A stretch of 64,000 bases of DNA from Burkholderia sp. GAS332 (GTDB lineage Bacteria > Pseudomonadota > Gammaproteobacteria > Burkholderiales > Burkholderiaceae), in contig FSRV01000001.1 in assembly GCA_900142905.1 (NCBI GenBank), forward strand, positions 2,170,001-2,234,000, read 5' to 3'. How positions within the stretch are numbered: position 1 is the stretch's first letter; each line of letters starts with the position of its first letter. Both the position numbers and the translations under genes were made by a program. Positions 16,003-25,299 of this stretch are shown piece by piece. A model generated the notes under the pieces. That model was not told the origin of the DNA, did not search any database, and saw only the letters and a list, made by a program, of their open reading frames with translations.

Positions 16003-17721
16003 ATGGCGGTAACCACTGAAAGCTCGCAACAAAGCCCGCAACAAAGTGACAAGGCCGATGATCTCGCGGCGTCGGCTGCGGAGGGAATGCTGGGTCCGAA
16101 TCCCTTTGTCGGCTTGCGGCCGTCCGACATCGTCGCCACCGCGCAGAAAATCGGCGCTCAGGCATGGCGGCAACCGGGTTTGGTGCTGGAGCAGGAAGTG
16201 GCGCTCGCTCGCGAGCTGTTAGCGCTTTTCTCGGGTAACGGGGAATCGACGCCACCCAAGGGCGACAAACGCTTCGCCGACGCTGCATGGCAGAACAATT
16301 CGCTGTATCGCGTGACACTGCAAGGCTACCTCGCGTGGAGCAATGCGCTTGCGGGTTTCGTCGAGCGCTCCGCGCTGGATCCCGCGAACAAGGAGCGTGC
16401 ACGGTTCGTGATGTCGCTCGTGACAGACGCGGCGTCTCCGACGAACACGCTGCTGGGGAACCCCGCGGCGCTCAAGAAGGTCATTGATACGGGCGGCGCG
16501 AGCCTGCTCGACGGCTGCAACAACATCGTGACGGACCTGCTCAAGAATCATGGCATGCCCGCGCAGGTCAACAAGACGGCTTTCGAGGTCGGCAAGAACC
16601 TCGGTACGTCCACAGGCGCGGTCGTGTTTCGCAATGAAGTGCTTGAACTGATCCAGTACGCGCCAACGACGCAGCAGGTCTACAGCCGGCCGCAGCTGAT
16701 TGTGCCGCCGCAGATCAACAAGTTCTACATCTTCGATCTCTCCGAGGGCAAGAGCATCGTCGACTATCTGGTCAAGAACGAGCTCCAGGTGTTTGTCGTC
16801 AGCTGGCGCAATCCGACCGCGGCGCAAAGCCACTGGGATCTGGACACGTACGTCCGCGCGCTGGTGGAAGCCATTGCGGCGGTGCGTGAGATCACCGGTT
16901 GCGACGACGTCAACCTGCATGGCGCCTGCTCCGGTGCAATGACCATTTCGGCCTTGCTGGGACATCTCGCAAGCAAGGGTGAAAAGACGGTCAATGCCAC
17001 CACGCTGATGGTCGCCGTACTCGACAACATTGCCGACTCGCAACTCGGTCTCTTTGCAACACCTGAGGCGATTGCGGCGGCCAAGCAGCACAGCATCTCA
17101 CGCGGGGTGCTGGCGGGCGAGGAAATGGGACGCGTCTTCGCCTGGATGAGGCCCAACGATCTGGTGTGGAACTACTGGGTCAACAATTACTTGCTCGGCA
17201 ATGCACCGCCTGCCTTCGACGTTCTTTACTGGAACAACGACACGACCCGGCTCCCGGCGAAGCTGCATGGCCAGTTGCTCGACATTTTCACGCAGAACCT
17301 GTTCAGCAAGCCTGGCGCGCTGACCGTGCTGGGCACGCCGATCGACCTGTCCAAGGTCACGTGTGACAAGTATGTTGTGGCAGGTATGACGGATCACATT
17401 ACGCCGTGGAAGGGGGTGTACAAGACCGCCACGGCGTTTGGTGGCAATACCCGGTTCGTTTTGAGTTCAAGCGGGCATATCCAGAGCCTGATCAATCCTC
17501 CGGGCAATCCGAAGGCGAAGTACCACATCAACCCGGAGTTGCCCGCGAATGCCGACGCTTGGCTTGCCGGCGCAAAGGCAGAAACGGATTCGTGGTGGAG
17601 TAACTGGAGAGACTGGCTGGTCGCCCGTTCCGGCGACAAGCGTGCAGCGCCAGCGGCGCTCGGCAGTGTACGGCACCCGGCCGGCGTGAAAGCACCCGGG
17701 ACCTATGTTTCGGAAGCCTAA
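16003..17721 (+). CDS. phaC: PHA synthase, class II (medium-chain-length) type
   Basis: A 572-residue PHA synthase with the lipase-like box HGACSGAM, nucleophile Cys309, and later catalytic region DHITPWK and SSSGHIQS (Asp and His of the triad). Stretches such as FAWMRPNDLVWNYWVNNYLL and FDVLYWNNDTTRLPA, and the ending APGTYV, are closer to the Pseudomonas PhaC1/PhaC2 (class II) pattern recalled than to the Cupriavidus class I enzyme. It polymerises (R)-3-hydroxyacyl-CoAs at the granule surface. The Ala after CSG replaces the usual Gly of the box. Neighbouring phasin and PhaZ-type depolymerase support the mcl assignment. Confidence 0.93.
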   Translation: MAVTTESSQQSPQQSDKADDLAASAAEGMLGPNPFVGLRPSDIVATAQKIGAQAWRQPGLVLEQEVALARELLALFSGNGESTPPKGDKRFADAAWQNNSLYRVTLQGYLAWSNALAGFVERSALDPANKERARFVMSLVTDAASPTNTLLGNPAALKKVIDTGGASLLDGCNNIVTDLLKNHGMPAQVNKTAFEVGKNLGTSTGAVVFRNEVLELIQYAPTTQQVYSRPQLIVPPQINKFYIFDLSEGKSIVDYLVKNELQVFVVSWRNPTAAQSHWDLDTYVRALVEAIAAVREITGCDDVNLHGACSGAMTISALLGHLASKGEKTVNATTLMVAVLDNIADSQLGLFATPEAIAAAKQHSISRGVLAGEEMGRVFAWMRPNDLVWNYWVNNYLLGNAPPAFDVLYWNNDTTRLPAKLHGQLLDIFTQNLFSKPGALTVLGTPIDLSKVTCDKYVVAGMTDHITPWKGVYKTATAFGGNTRFVLSSSGHIQSLINPPGNPKAKYHINPELPANADAWLAGAKAETDSWWSNWRDWLVARSGDKRAAPAALGSVRHPAGVKAPGTYVSEA

Positions 17722-17780
17722 TCGGCATCGTCGCCGAATAGAAAAACCGATTTTTTTGTAACTACCTTAACGGAGTCATC

Positions 17781-18203
17781 ATGGCAGCAACCCAACCCAG
17801 CAATATCTTTGGTGAATATACGAAGCTCATCACGCAGTTCAAGCTACCGGGTATCGACGTAGCCGCAATCCTCGAATCGCGCCGCAAGGACATTGAAGCG
17901 CTCGCCGAGGCGAATATGACGGCACTCGCCGGTGTACAGCAACTCGGTCAGAAGCAGATGGATATCGCGCGTTCGTCGATGACTGAACTGCAATCGCTCG
18001 TGACCCGCTTGAGGACCCCCGGCAGCGAAACCGCTACGGCAACGGGAGAGGGCGTTCAAAAGGCACTGCAAAAAGCCTTCGTGGACATGCAGGAACTCGC
18101 GGATGCCGCGTATCGCGCTCAAACCGACAGTATCGCTGTCGTCACGAAGCGCTTTGCGGAGCATGTCGAGGAACTGAAAGCGCTCGTGCAACCCAAGAAG
18201 TAA
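17781..18203 (+). CDS. phasin family protein
   Basis: A 140-residue, almost wholly helical, amphipathic protein (for example SRRKDIEALAEANMTALAG and KQMDIARSSMTELQS), characteristic of phasins that coat PHA granules. It is shorter than typical class I PhaP but similar in its N-terminal half. GGAGTCATC before the ATG includes a plausible ribosome site. It is placed between the synthase and the depolymerase, as phasins often are. The C-terminal part (EHVEELKALVQPKK) is charged. The specific phasin subfamily is not certain. Confidence 0.85.
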   Translation: MAATQPSNIFGEYTKLITQFKLPGIDVAAILESRRKDIEALAEANMTALAGVQQLGQKQMDIARSSMTELQSLVTRLRTPGSETATATGEGVQKALQKAFVDMQELADAAYRAQTDSIAVVTKRFAEHVEELKALVQPKK

Positions 18204-18228
18204 CCGGTTGGTGCGAACCGCTACCACA

Positions 18229-18251
18229 ACGAAACGAAACGAAGCGAAGCG
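18229..18251. repeat. pentanucleotide tandem repeat (RCGAA)n
   Basis: ACGAA x3 then GCGAA and a partial unit lie between the phasin and depolymerase genes. It is short and imperfect, and length variation here could alter spacing to the next start. Confidence 0.45.
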
Positions 18252-18272
18252 TCCAACTTGGGGACCCACCGG

Positions 18273-19115
18273 ATGACCGACTTACAAACAAGCGCGGAGT
18301 CTATCGACACCATGCAAACTCAGATGATCGATCTGGACGGCCAGTTGCTGCGTGTCGCGGTCCGGCCCGGCAGCGACGCTTCGCCCCCGCTGCTCTTATT
18401 CAATGGCATCGGCGCGAATCTTGAACTGGTCGAGCCGTTCGTTGCCGCACTGGATGACGTAACAGTCATCATTTTCGACGTCCCCGGCGTTGGCGGCTCG
18501 CCCGCTCCCTTGATCCCGTATCGGTTCTCGACGCTTGCCGTCCTGGCCGACAAGCTGCTGACGCGGCTCGGTTACGTCGACCCGGTCGACGTGCTCGGCG
18601 TATCCTGGGGTGGGGCGCTAGCCCAGCAGTTCGCGCACCTTTACCCCGAGCGCTGCCGCAGACTGATTCTCGCGGCCACGTCGCCTGGGGTGATCATGGT
18701 GCCCGCGCGCTTGTCGGTACTTTCAAAACTGATCGGGCCGCGACGCTATACCGATCCGGCCTACCTGCGGCAAATCGGAGCGGAGATATACGGCGGCGCG
18801 TACCGCCGCGATCCCGCGTTGCTCGAGGAACACAGCCGGCATATCGAGCCGCCGCGTGGCCGTGGCTATCTGTATCAATTGCTGGCCGCATCGGGTTGGA
18901 CCAGCTTGCCCTGGCTAGGCGGCCTTCGGCAAACGACGCTCGTCATGCATGGCAACGACGACCCAATTGTGCCGCTCACAAACGCAAAGATTCTCGCGGC
19001 AAGGATTCGACATGCGACCCTGCATGTGATCGATGACGGCCATCTATTTCTGATCACCCGGGCAAAAGAAGTCGCTCCGGTAGTGAAGCGGTTCCTGCGG
19101 CAGGAGGCGCGTTGA
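18273..19115 (+). CDS. phaZ: intracellular mcl-PHA depolymerase
   Basis: A 280-residue alpha/beta hydrolase that matches the Pseudomonas PhaZ pattern along its length: FNGIGANLELVEPFV, FDVPGVGGS, the nucleophile elbow GVSWGG with Ser111, YPERC, IYGGAYRRDP, the acid in NDDPIVP (about Asp229/230) and His257 in DDGHLFLITRA. It would release 3-hydroxy acids from granules made by the neighbouring synthase. ATG 18273 with GGGGAC eight bases upstream is preferred to TTG 18258. Its stop TGA overlaps the start of the next gene. Confidence 0.93.
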   Translation: MTDLQTSAESIDTMQTQMIDLDGQLLRVAVRPGSDASPPLLLFNGIGANLELVEPFVAALDDVTVIIFDVPGVGGSPAPLIPYRFSTLAVLADKLLTRLGYVDPVDVLGVSWGGALAQQFAHLYPERCRRLILAATSPGVIMVPARLSVLSKLIGPRRYTDPAYLRQIGAEIYGGAYRRDPALLEEHSRHIEPPRGRGYLYQLLAASGWTSLPWLGGLRQTTLVMHGNDDPIVPLTNAKILAARIRHATLHVIDDGHLFLITRAKEVAPVVKRFLRQEAR

Positions 19116-20401
19116 GTTTCGTGACGCAGAGGAACGGACATGTCCAGCGTGCCGAGCTCGACCCAACCGGGGACAGGAAGCTCGCCCGGTTGAAGCGCAT
19201 GCGCACGACGGCGACCTGTTTGCTCGCGGCGATGATCGTGCTGCTGATCGGCTGCGTGGCCTGGCAGGCACAGCATCCGTGGCTCGCGTGGCCACGGGCG
19301 TTTGCCGAGGCGGGTACCGTCGGTGCGATTGCAGACTGGTATGCCGTCGTCGCATTGTTCCGGTACCCGTGCGGGATCCCGATCCCGCACACGGCCATCA
19401 TTCCGAAGAACCAGCAGCGCATCGCCGAGAGTCTGGGCAGCTTCGTCGAGGAAAACTTCCTGACTCCCGAACTCATCGTCGGGCGACTGAGGGGCTTCAA
19501 CGCGGCAGAAGCGCTGGCGGGATGGCTCGCCGTCCCTGAAAACAGCGCGACGGTCGCGGAGGTGGTGGCCGGCTCGCTGCCCCGATTGCTTAGCGATATC
19601 GACGAGAAGGACGTCGAATATCTCTTCGATCGACTCGTGATTCCGCAATTGCGCACGCTCGAGGTATCACGCCTCGCGGGCGAGGTCCTGACGATCCTTG
19701 CCGAAGGCAACCGTCATCAGCCGTTGCTGGATCGCGGACTGAGCGCCGTGCAAACGTGGTTGACCAGCAACGTTGGGCTGATCAAGGCGAAGTTCAGCGA
19801 GGCGTCGAAACTTACGCTGGCATCGCTGGACGGCTACATCGTCAACAAGTTCGTCGATGGCATCATCGCGCTCATCCACGAGGTCGCGGCGAACCCGGAG
19901 CACGAACTTCGGCGCCGGTTCGATGTGGCGGTGGAAGAACTTTCCAGCAACCTGCGGACCTCAGCGGTTTATCGCCGGTTTGGCCGACTGTTGCTGCGCG
20001 ACTGCATTCGGCATCTTGAAGAGGGGGGCTATTACCGTGTCATGCTCGATCACGTCCGTGGGACCGTGCTTGCTGATCTCGGCGGCAAGGACTCTGTCGT
20101 GCGAGACATGCTGACCGGGACACTCGTGTCGATCGGTAAAGGCGTGGCGAGTGAGCCGTCCATTCAGCGCAAGTTGAACGCGTGGTGGCTTGATGTTGCC
20201 GGCCTGCTCGTGCTGCGCCATCGCCATCAGTTGTCGGCGCTGATAACCGACGTCGTGACAGGCTGGGACACGAAGGAGGTGAGCCGCAAAGTCGAGGCCG
20301 AGATCGGTCGCGACCTGCAGTACATTCGCATCAACGGCACGTTTGTCGGTGGCGCGGTGGGCGTCCTGATCCATGCATGTGTGTGGCTTGTTTTGCGGTA
20401 A
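19112..20401 (+). CDS. DUF445 family membrane protein
   Basis: A 429-residue protein with a membrane segment near residues 33-52, then the DUF445 signature AGTVGAIADWYAVVALF and KNQQRIAESLGSFVEENFL, a long helical body, and a second C-terminal membrane segment (VGGAVGVLIHACVWLVL). It resembles E. coli YjiN; the biochemical role is unknown. The most likely start is TTG 19112, which overlaps the phaZ stop (TTGA) and has AGGAGG at 19102-19107, so it is translationally coupled to phaZ. An alternative start is GTG 19121. Confidence 0.85.
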   Translation: MSFVTQRNGHVQRAELDPTGDRKLARLKRMRTTATCLLAAMIVLLIGCVAWQAQHPWLAWPRAFAEAGTVGAIADWYAVVALFRYPCGIPIPHTAIIPKNQQRIAESLGSFVEENFLTPELIVGRLRGFNAAEALAGWLAVPENSATVAEVVAGSLPRLLSDIDEKDVEYLFDRLVIPQLRTLEVSRLAGEVLTILAEGNRHQPLLDRGLSAVQTWLTSNVGLIKAKFSEASKLTLASLDGYIVNKFVDGIIALIHEVAANPEHELRRRFDVAVEELSSNLRTSAVYRRFGRLLLRDCIRHLEEGGYYRVMLDHVRGTVLADLGGKDSVVRDMLTGTLVSIGKGVASEPSIQRKLNAWWLDVAGLLVLRHRHQLSALITDVVTGWDTKEVSRKVEAEIGRDLQYIRINGTFVGGAVGVLIHACVWLVLR

Positions 20402-20430
20402 GCCCGCTACCACCCGCGTATCAGCTGCTA

Positions 20431-23193
20431 TTAGCTATGTTTGACCAAGCCGAGCGCCTGCGCGCGCGAGACGGCTTGGGCGCGTTTGTCGACTTCCAGC
20501 TTCGTAAAGATACTCTTGACGTGGGATTTGACCGTCTCAGGTGTGATCCCGAGCGTACGCGCGATTTCCTTGTTTGACTGTCCCTGTGCGATCAACTCGA
20601 CAATGCCGCGCTCTCGCGAGCTGAGGCGGTCCCGCTCGCTTTCTGGCTGGCGTTGGCTGTTGGGTTCGTGCAGTGCTTGCCAGCTATTCAACAGGCGGTC
20701 TAGCCAGGTCACGATTTCCGGCGCTTTGGCGCGGGTGCGGGCGTTGTCGTGCGCCAGCTTCAATAGCGGACCGATCTCCAGCCCTTGATCGATAATGGAC
20801 TGGCAAATCCCAGCCGGCGCCGCGACCGTCGCAACGTCGTGGAATATCTCGAGCGCCCGCTCGCGCTCGCCTGCGTTCAGCCACGCCAGCGCGAGGAGGG
20901 TCCGCAGTCGCAGTGCGAGATAGGCTCCATGCAGGTGTTCAAGACGCTCCAGCGCCGCGTTCAATATCGCCACCGCCTCCTGTGACTGATGCCGTCGTAT
21001 CGCCAGGCACGCCGCGCCAAGGTCCCGGTAGTTCTCGATTTCCGGCGAGACCGGAACGGACGACCCGGCGTCGGCGGTAGCCAACTGGCGCAGTTGTGCC
21101 ACGCACGCGGCTGCTTCGGCAAGCCTGCCTTCTGTGAGATTGAGCCGGATTCTTTCCGAGAGCGCGGCAGCGACCAACCGGTTCCATCCACGTGCCTCGC
21201 CCAACGCCTGTCCGCGATCGAGCAACGCATACGCGTGCGTAAAATTCCCGCGCGCCACCGCGATTCGAAGGAGGATGCGATAGGCAATCAGCACGCTGTC
21301 GAGAAATACCGCAAGTTCAATCACCGGCATGAGTTCGACGAGCAGCGCTTCAGCTTCGTCCAGCCGGCCTTCTTCATAACGCAATTGCGCGAGCATCGGC
21401 GCGCACAACGCCGCCGCTATCGACTGCGGACCCGAATGCTGCTCGGCGAGCGCCATCGCTTCGTTGAAACGGCGCTCCGCGAGCGGACAGCGCAGTTGCT
21501 GCAATTCCACATGGCCGAGCAGGCAAAGCCGGTAGACCGTGGAGAATACGCTGCGTTGGTCTTCCGCAATGGAGTCGGGAATCCACGGTGTGGCATGCAG
21601 CGCGTCAAGATTGCCGGCTTTCCAGTGGCAGAAACGGGCGACGTTCGAGACCACGTTGGTGGTCCACGAATCGCGCGACGGCCGGTCCAGATAGTCTTGC
21701 GTGAGCGCGAGCGCCCGTTGCGGGTCATCCTGTAAGGCCGCCAGCGTCGAACGAATCGCGATGCACTCCGAGCGGACGTGGTCCGCGTCGACATCCTTGC
21801 GCGTGGCGTCGTGTTCGATCGAATCCAGCATCGCGATCGCGTCGTCGAAGCGCAAGGCGAGTACCGTGCCCCAGGCGATCGCAAGCGTGACTGTGATCTG
21901 TGCGCGCATCAGGTCGGCCGGGAACTGACGTTGCCAGCCGACCAGCGTGAGCAGATCGCCGCCTTTGAGGAGGGCCATGGCGCAGTGTTCCATGAGGCGA
22001 ATGGCCTCGTCGGTTGCACCGGCCGCAATCGCGTGCCTGACTGCGTCGGTCCACTGGTGCTGCGCCGCATACCATTGCCACGCGCGGCGATGCAGTTCAG
22101 TAATCTCCTCGTGGTGCCGGGCCGCCAGCCGACGCTGCAGATATTCCGCCATGAGCGGGTGATAGCGGAACGAGTGTCCTTCCAGATCCAGCGGCTCCAG
22201 CAGCAACTGGCGAGCGACAATGGCGTCCAGCATCGCCTGGCTCGGTGCGAGGCCGGTGAGCGCCTCACACAGCGGTGCGCTCAGACGATCGAGTATCGCC
22301 GTACGCAGCATGAACTCGAGCATGCCGGTTGGTAAGGACTGCAGTATGTCTTCGAGGTAGTCTGCCAGCGGTCTCGACGCGCCGCTCGGCGCGCTTGGCT
22401 GCCAGCCTCGGGGGCGATCCTTGCGGGACAGCACCGAGGAGGAGATGCGCAGCGCCGCCGCCCAGCCTTCAGTGGTGGCGAAGAGCGACTTCACGTCGAT
22501 GGTGCCGTGCTTGCCCGGGCATTCGTGTTCGACGAAGCGGCGCGTCTCGTCGAAGTTGAATCTCAACGTCGATGCGTCGATTTCCAGCAGATCGTTGTGG
22601 GCGCGCAGCTTGGCCGTAGGGAAAGGGGGATCCGTTCGCGTGCAAAGCACCACGTGGACCTGCGAGGGCGCATTGGCGATGAACAGCGACATCGCTTCGT
22701 GAATCGGCGCCTCGCTGATCAGGTGGTAGTCGTCGATGAAAACGTAGACCTCGTCGTCGACATCGATCAGCTCGTTGATCAGCGTTGTCGCCAGCGAATT
22801 TGCCGGCACAAACGACGCTTCGGCGGTCAAGCCGATCACTGACGTGCCGACGGTACCGCAGGCTTGCCGCAAGGCGTGCGCAAGGTGATTGAAGAAGCGG
22901 GCTGGCTCGTTATCTTCGGCGTCGAGCGATAGCCAGGCCACCCGCGCACTGCTCGTCCCGAGCATTTTTAGCCAGGTGAGCGCGAGCGACGTCTTGCCGA
23001 ATCCAGCCGGCGCCTTGATCACCGTCAGGCGCTTCGTTTCCGTCTGCGCAGCAAGCGAGACAAGGCGCGGGCGATCGATCAGGCCGGCGGGCAGGCGCGG
23101 CGGAAAAACCTTCGTCGCGAGGACGAGCGGTGGCCTGTTCAGGGGTGGCGCTTTTGTCCCGTTTGTTGCTTTCGTCGCTTCTATCAGGTGCAT
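20431..23193 (-). CDS. MalT/AlkS-like LuxR family ATP-dependent transcriptional activator
   Basis: A 920-residue regulator with the large LuxR (LAL/MalT) architecture. The N-terminal Walker A is APAGFGKTS at residues 61-69, a Walker-B-like VYVFIDDYH follows near residue 150, then a long TPR-like helical region, and a C-terminal LuxR helix-turn-helix (LSSRERGIVELIAQGQSNKE, then TPETVKSHVKSIF). AlkS and MalT, of the same architecture, activate alkane and maltose genes on binding an inducer and ATP. It diverges from etfB-etfA-acyl-CoA dehydrogenase-ompW, and a composite element occurs in the gap and also upstream of the PHA genes. It is therefore the best candidate regulator of both units, by inference. 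Confidence 0.92.
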   Translation of the reverse strand: MHLIEATKATNGTKAPPLNRPPLVLATKVFPPRLPAGLIDRPRLVSLAAQTETKRLTVIKAPAGFGKTSLALTWLKMLGTSSARVAWLSLDAEDNEPARFFNHLAHALRQACGTVGTSVIGLTAEASFVPANSLATTLINELIDVDDEVYVFIDDYHLISEAPIHEAMSLFIANAPSQVHVVLCTRTDPPFPTAKLRAHNDLLEIDASTLRFNFDETRRFVEHECPGKHGTIDVKSLFATTEGWAAALRISSSVLSRKDRPRGWQPSAPSGASRPLADYLEDILQSLPTGMLEFMLRTAILDRLSAPLCEALTGLAPSQAMLDAIVARQLLLEPLDLEGHSFRYHPLMAEYLQRRLAARHHEEITELHRRAWQWYAAQHQWTDAVRHAIAAGATDEAIRLMEHCAMALLKGGDLLTLVGWQRQFPADLMRAQITVTLAIAWGTVLALRFDDAIAMLDSIEHDATRKDVDADHVRSECIAIRSTLAALQDDPQRALALTQDYLDRPSRDSWTTNVVSNVARFCHWKAGNLDALHATPWIPDSIAEDQRSVFSTVYRLCLLGHVELQQLRCPLAERRFNEAMALAEQHSGPQSIAAALCAPMLAQLRYEEGRLDEAEALLVELMPVIELAVFLDSVLIAYRILLRIAVARGNFTHAYALLDRGQALGEARGWNRLVAAALSERIRLNLTEGRLAEAAACVAQLRQLATADAGSSVPVSPEIENYRDLGAACLAIRRHQSQEAVAILNAALERLEHLHGAYLALRLRTLLALAWLNAGERERALEIFHDVATVAAPAGICQSIIDQGLEIGPLLKLAHDNARTRAKAPEIVTWLDRLLNSWQALHEPNSQRQPESERDRLSSRERGIVELIAQGQSNKEIARTLGITPETVKSHVKSIFTKLEVDKRAQAVSRAQALGLVKHS

Positions 23194-23229
23194 CAGCTGC
23201 TCCAGGTGTTCGGGTTGACCCTGGCTGCC

Positions 23230-23267
23230 ATCCCCCGTCCATCCAGTCGTGCTCCCCTTTATGGGGG
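23230..23267. promoter_or_regulatory. composite regulatory element, copy 2
   Basis: ATCCCCCG at 23230-23237 is followed 24 bases later by CCCC-TTTAT-GGGGG at 23254-23267. It has the same order and nearly the same spacing as the element at 13661-13700, and lies 37 bases upstream of the LuxR regulator start in the divergent gap. Confidence 0.5.
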
Positions 23268-23440
23268 ATTTTGCGCGGTGCTGCGCTCAGACACTATGGA
23301 TTCCAGCGAGCAGACGCGCAGTTCCACAACTGGACAACGGTGCGGCCGGCCGGTCATAGGCGATTGCCCCTCGGCGGGCTCTGCCAGAACCGGTGGTGTG
23401 CTCAGGAAATGATACGCCCAACCACCCTAAGGGAGGAGAC

Positions 23441-23572
23441 ATGTCGGCCGCGTCGAATCGTATTGCGGCGCACAAACCCGGGCTGGCGGCGTATCCCGGA
23501 CGAACACAAATAAATCTCGAGCGATCGGCTCACATGGCCGGCGTGGCGGAGTCCTTTATCCAAACGGAGTAG
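23441..23572 (+). CDS. small ORF (43 aa) immediately upstream of etfB
   Basis: An ATG at 23441 directly after GGGAGGAGAC opens a 43-codon frame that ends with TAG three bases before the etfB ATG. The peptide begins MSAASNRIAAHKPG and contains no recognised domain. The strong ribosome site and close spacing suggest translation coupled to etfB, as a leader peptide or small protein, but coding is unproven. Confidence 0.4.
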   Translation: MSAASNRIAAHKPGLAAYPGRTQINLERSAHMAGVAESFIQTE

Positions 23573-23575
23573 GCA

Positions 23576-24325
23576 ATGAAAGTACTGGTTCCTGTCAAAC
23601 GCGTCGTCGACGCGAATGTAAGAGTCCGCGTGAAAGCCGACGGCAGCGCCGTCGACATCGCGAATGTGAAACTGTCGATGAACCCCTTCGACGAAATCAG
23701 CGTGGAAGAGGCCGTGCGTTTGAAGGAAGCCGGCGTGGCCTCGGAGGTGGTGGTCGTGTCCTGCGGGGTGCAGGCCTGCCAGGAAACGTTGCGCACAGCG
23801 ATGGCGACAGGCGCTGACCGCGGCATCCTCGTCGAGACCGACACCGAGTTGCAACCGCTCGCCGTGGCGAAGCTGCTCAAGGCCCTGGTGGACAAGGAGC
23901 AGCCGCAACTCGTGATGCTCGGCAAACAGGCCATCGACGACGACGCGAACCAGGTCGGCCAGATGCTCGCGGCGCTGCTCGGCTGGCCGCAGGCGACCTT
24001 CGCCTCGAAGGTGAGCGTCGAAGCGGGCAAGGCGACCGTGACGCGCGAGATCGACGGCGGACTCGAGACGATCGAGGTCGATTTGCCGGCCGTCGTGACC
24101 ACCGATCTCCGGCTCAACACACCGCGCTACGCGACGCTGCCCAACATCATGAAGGCGAAGAAAAAACCGCTCGACGTGGTGACGCCCGACGCCCTCGGTG
24201 TCGACATCGCGCCGCGCCTGTCGACGCTGAAGCTCGCGGAACCGGCGAAACGCGCAGCCGGCATGCGCGTCGCCGACGCCGCGGATCTCGTCGCCAAGCT
24301 CAAGAACGTCGCACACGTCATCTGA
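23576..24325 (+). CDS. etfB: electron transfer flavoprotein beta subunit
   Basis: A 249-residue Etf[21 protein letters not shown] start, [17 protein letters not shown], and the AMP-binding region [21 protein letters not shown], followed by the signature [20 protein letters not shown]. With EtfA it accepts electrons from acyl-CoA dehydrogenases and passes them to ETF:quinone oxidoreductase. It is first in the operon etfB-etfA-acyl-CoA dehydrogenase and is placed after a small ORF. A dedicated ETF copy beside a MalT/AlkS-like regulator suggests induction with fatty acid use. Confidence 0.96.
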   Translation: MKVLVPVKRVVDANVRVRVKADGSAVDIANVKLSMNPFDEISVEEAVRLKEAGVASEVVVVSCGVQACQETLRTAMATGADRGILVETDTELQPLAVAKLLKALVDKEQPQLVMLGKQAIDDDANQVGQMLAALLGWPQATFASKVSVEAGKATVTREIDGGLETIEVDLPAVVTTDLRLNTPRYATLPNIMKAKKKPLDVVTPDALGVDIAPRLSTLKLAEPAKRAAGMRVADAADLVAKLKNVAHVI

Positions 24326-24340
24326 CCGGAAGAGGGAACC

Positions 24341-25288
24341 ATGTCCGTACTCGTTATTGCAGAACACGACAATCAGACGCTGAAGGCTGCGACGTTGAAC
24401 ACCGTCAGCGCCGCTGCGCGCCTTGGCGACGACATTGATGTGCTCGTCGCCGGATCGCAGTGCGCGAGCGTGGCCGAACAGGCCGCCCGCATCGCCGGCG
24501 TGAAGCGCGTGCGGGTCGCCGATGCGCCGCACTATGCCCATCCGCTGGCCGAGAATCTGGCCGCGCTGATCGCGACGGTCGCAGCCGACTATAGCCACGT
24601 ACTGGCGCCCGCCACCACCACCGCCAAGAACGCGATGCCGCGCGTGGCCGCGCTGCTCGACGTCGCGCAGATCTCCGACATCGTTGCCGTTGAGTCCGCC
24701 GATGTGTTCGTGCGCCCGATCTACGCGGGCAACGTGCTGGCAACGGTGCGAAGCGCGGACCGCATCAAGGTCATCACCGTACGCACGACAGCCTTTGCGG
24801 CAGCGCCCGCCGAAGGCGGTGCGGCGGCAATTGAATCGCTCGCGCCGGCCGCCGAAGTCCCGGGCTCCCGTTTCGTGAGCCAGCAACTGACCCGCTCCGA
24901 GCGTCCTGAGCTGACATCGGCGCGGCGGGTGATCTCGGGCGGCCGGGGCATGGGTTCCGGCGAAAACTTTGCCTTGCTGGAGGACATCGCCAACAAGCTA
25001 GGCGCAGCGGTCGGCGCGTCGCGCGCTGCTGTGGATGCCGGCTTCGTGCCGAACGACTACCAGGTGGGCCAGACCGGCAAGGTCATCGCGCCGCAACTTT
25101 ATATCGCGGTCGGCATCTCCGGCGCGATCCAGCATCTGGCCGGCATGAAGGACTCGAAGGTGATCGTCGCGATCAACAAGGACGAGGAGGCGCCGATCTT
25201 TCAGGTCGCCGACTACTGGATCGTCGGCGATCTCTTCAAGGTGTTGCCGGACCTTTCCACTGAGCTGGACAAGCTGCAACAGAACTGA
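24341..25288 (+). CDS. etfA: electron transfer flavoprotein alpha subunit
   Basis: A 315-residue EtfA. The N-terminal domain is ETF-like, and the C-terminal FAD domain has [52 protein letters not shown] and [16 protein letters not shown], all canonical. GAGGG at about 24333-24337 precedes the ATG and the gap to etfB is 15 bases. It forms the heterodimer with EtfB that holds FAD. Confidence 0.96.
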   Translation: MSVLVIAEHDNQTLKAATLNTVSAAARLGDDIDVLVAGSQCASVAEQAARIAGVKRVRVADAPHYAHPLAENLAALIATVAADYSHVLAPATTTAKNAMPRVAALLDVAQISDIVAVESADVFVRPIYAGNVLATVRSADRIKVITVRTTAFAAAPAEGGAAAIESLAPAAEVPGSRFVSQQLTRSERPELTSARRVISGGRGMGSGENFALLEDIANKLGAAVGASRAAVDAGFVPNDYQVGQTGKVIAPQLYIAVGISGAIQHLAGMKDSKVIVAINKDEEAPIFQVADYWIVGDLFKVLPDLSTELDKLQQN

Positions 25289-25299
25289 TTCAGGAGACC

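Noticed and set aside
18273..19115. Generic alpha/beta hydrolase or haloalkane dehalogenase
   Set aside because: The match to the mcl-PHA depolymerase pattern and the synthase/phasin neighbours make PhaZ the better call.
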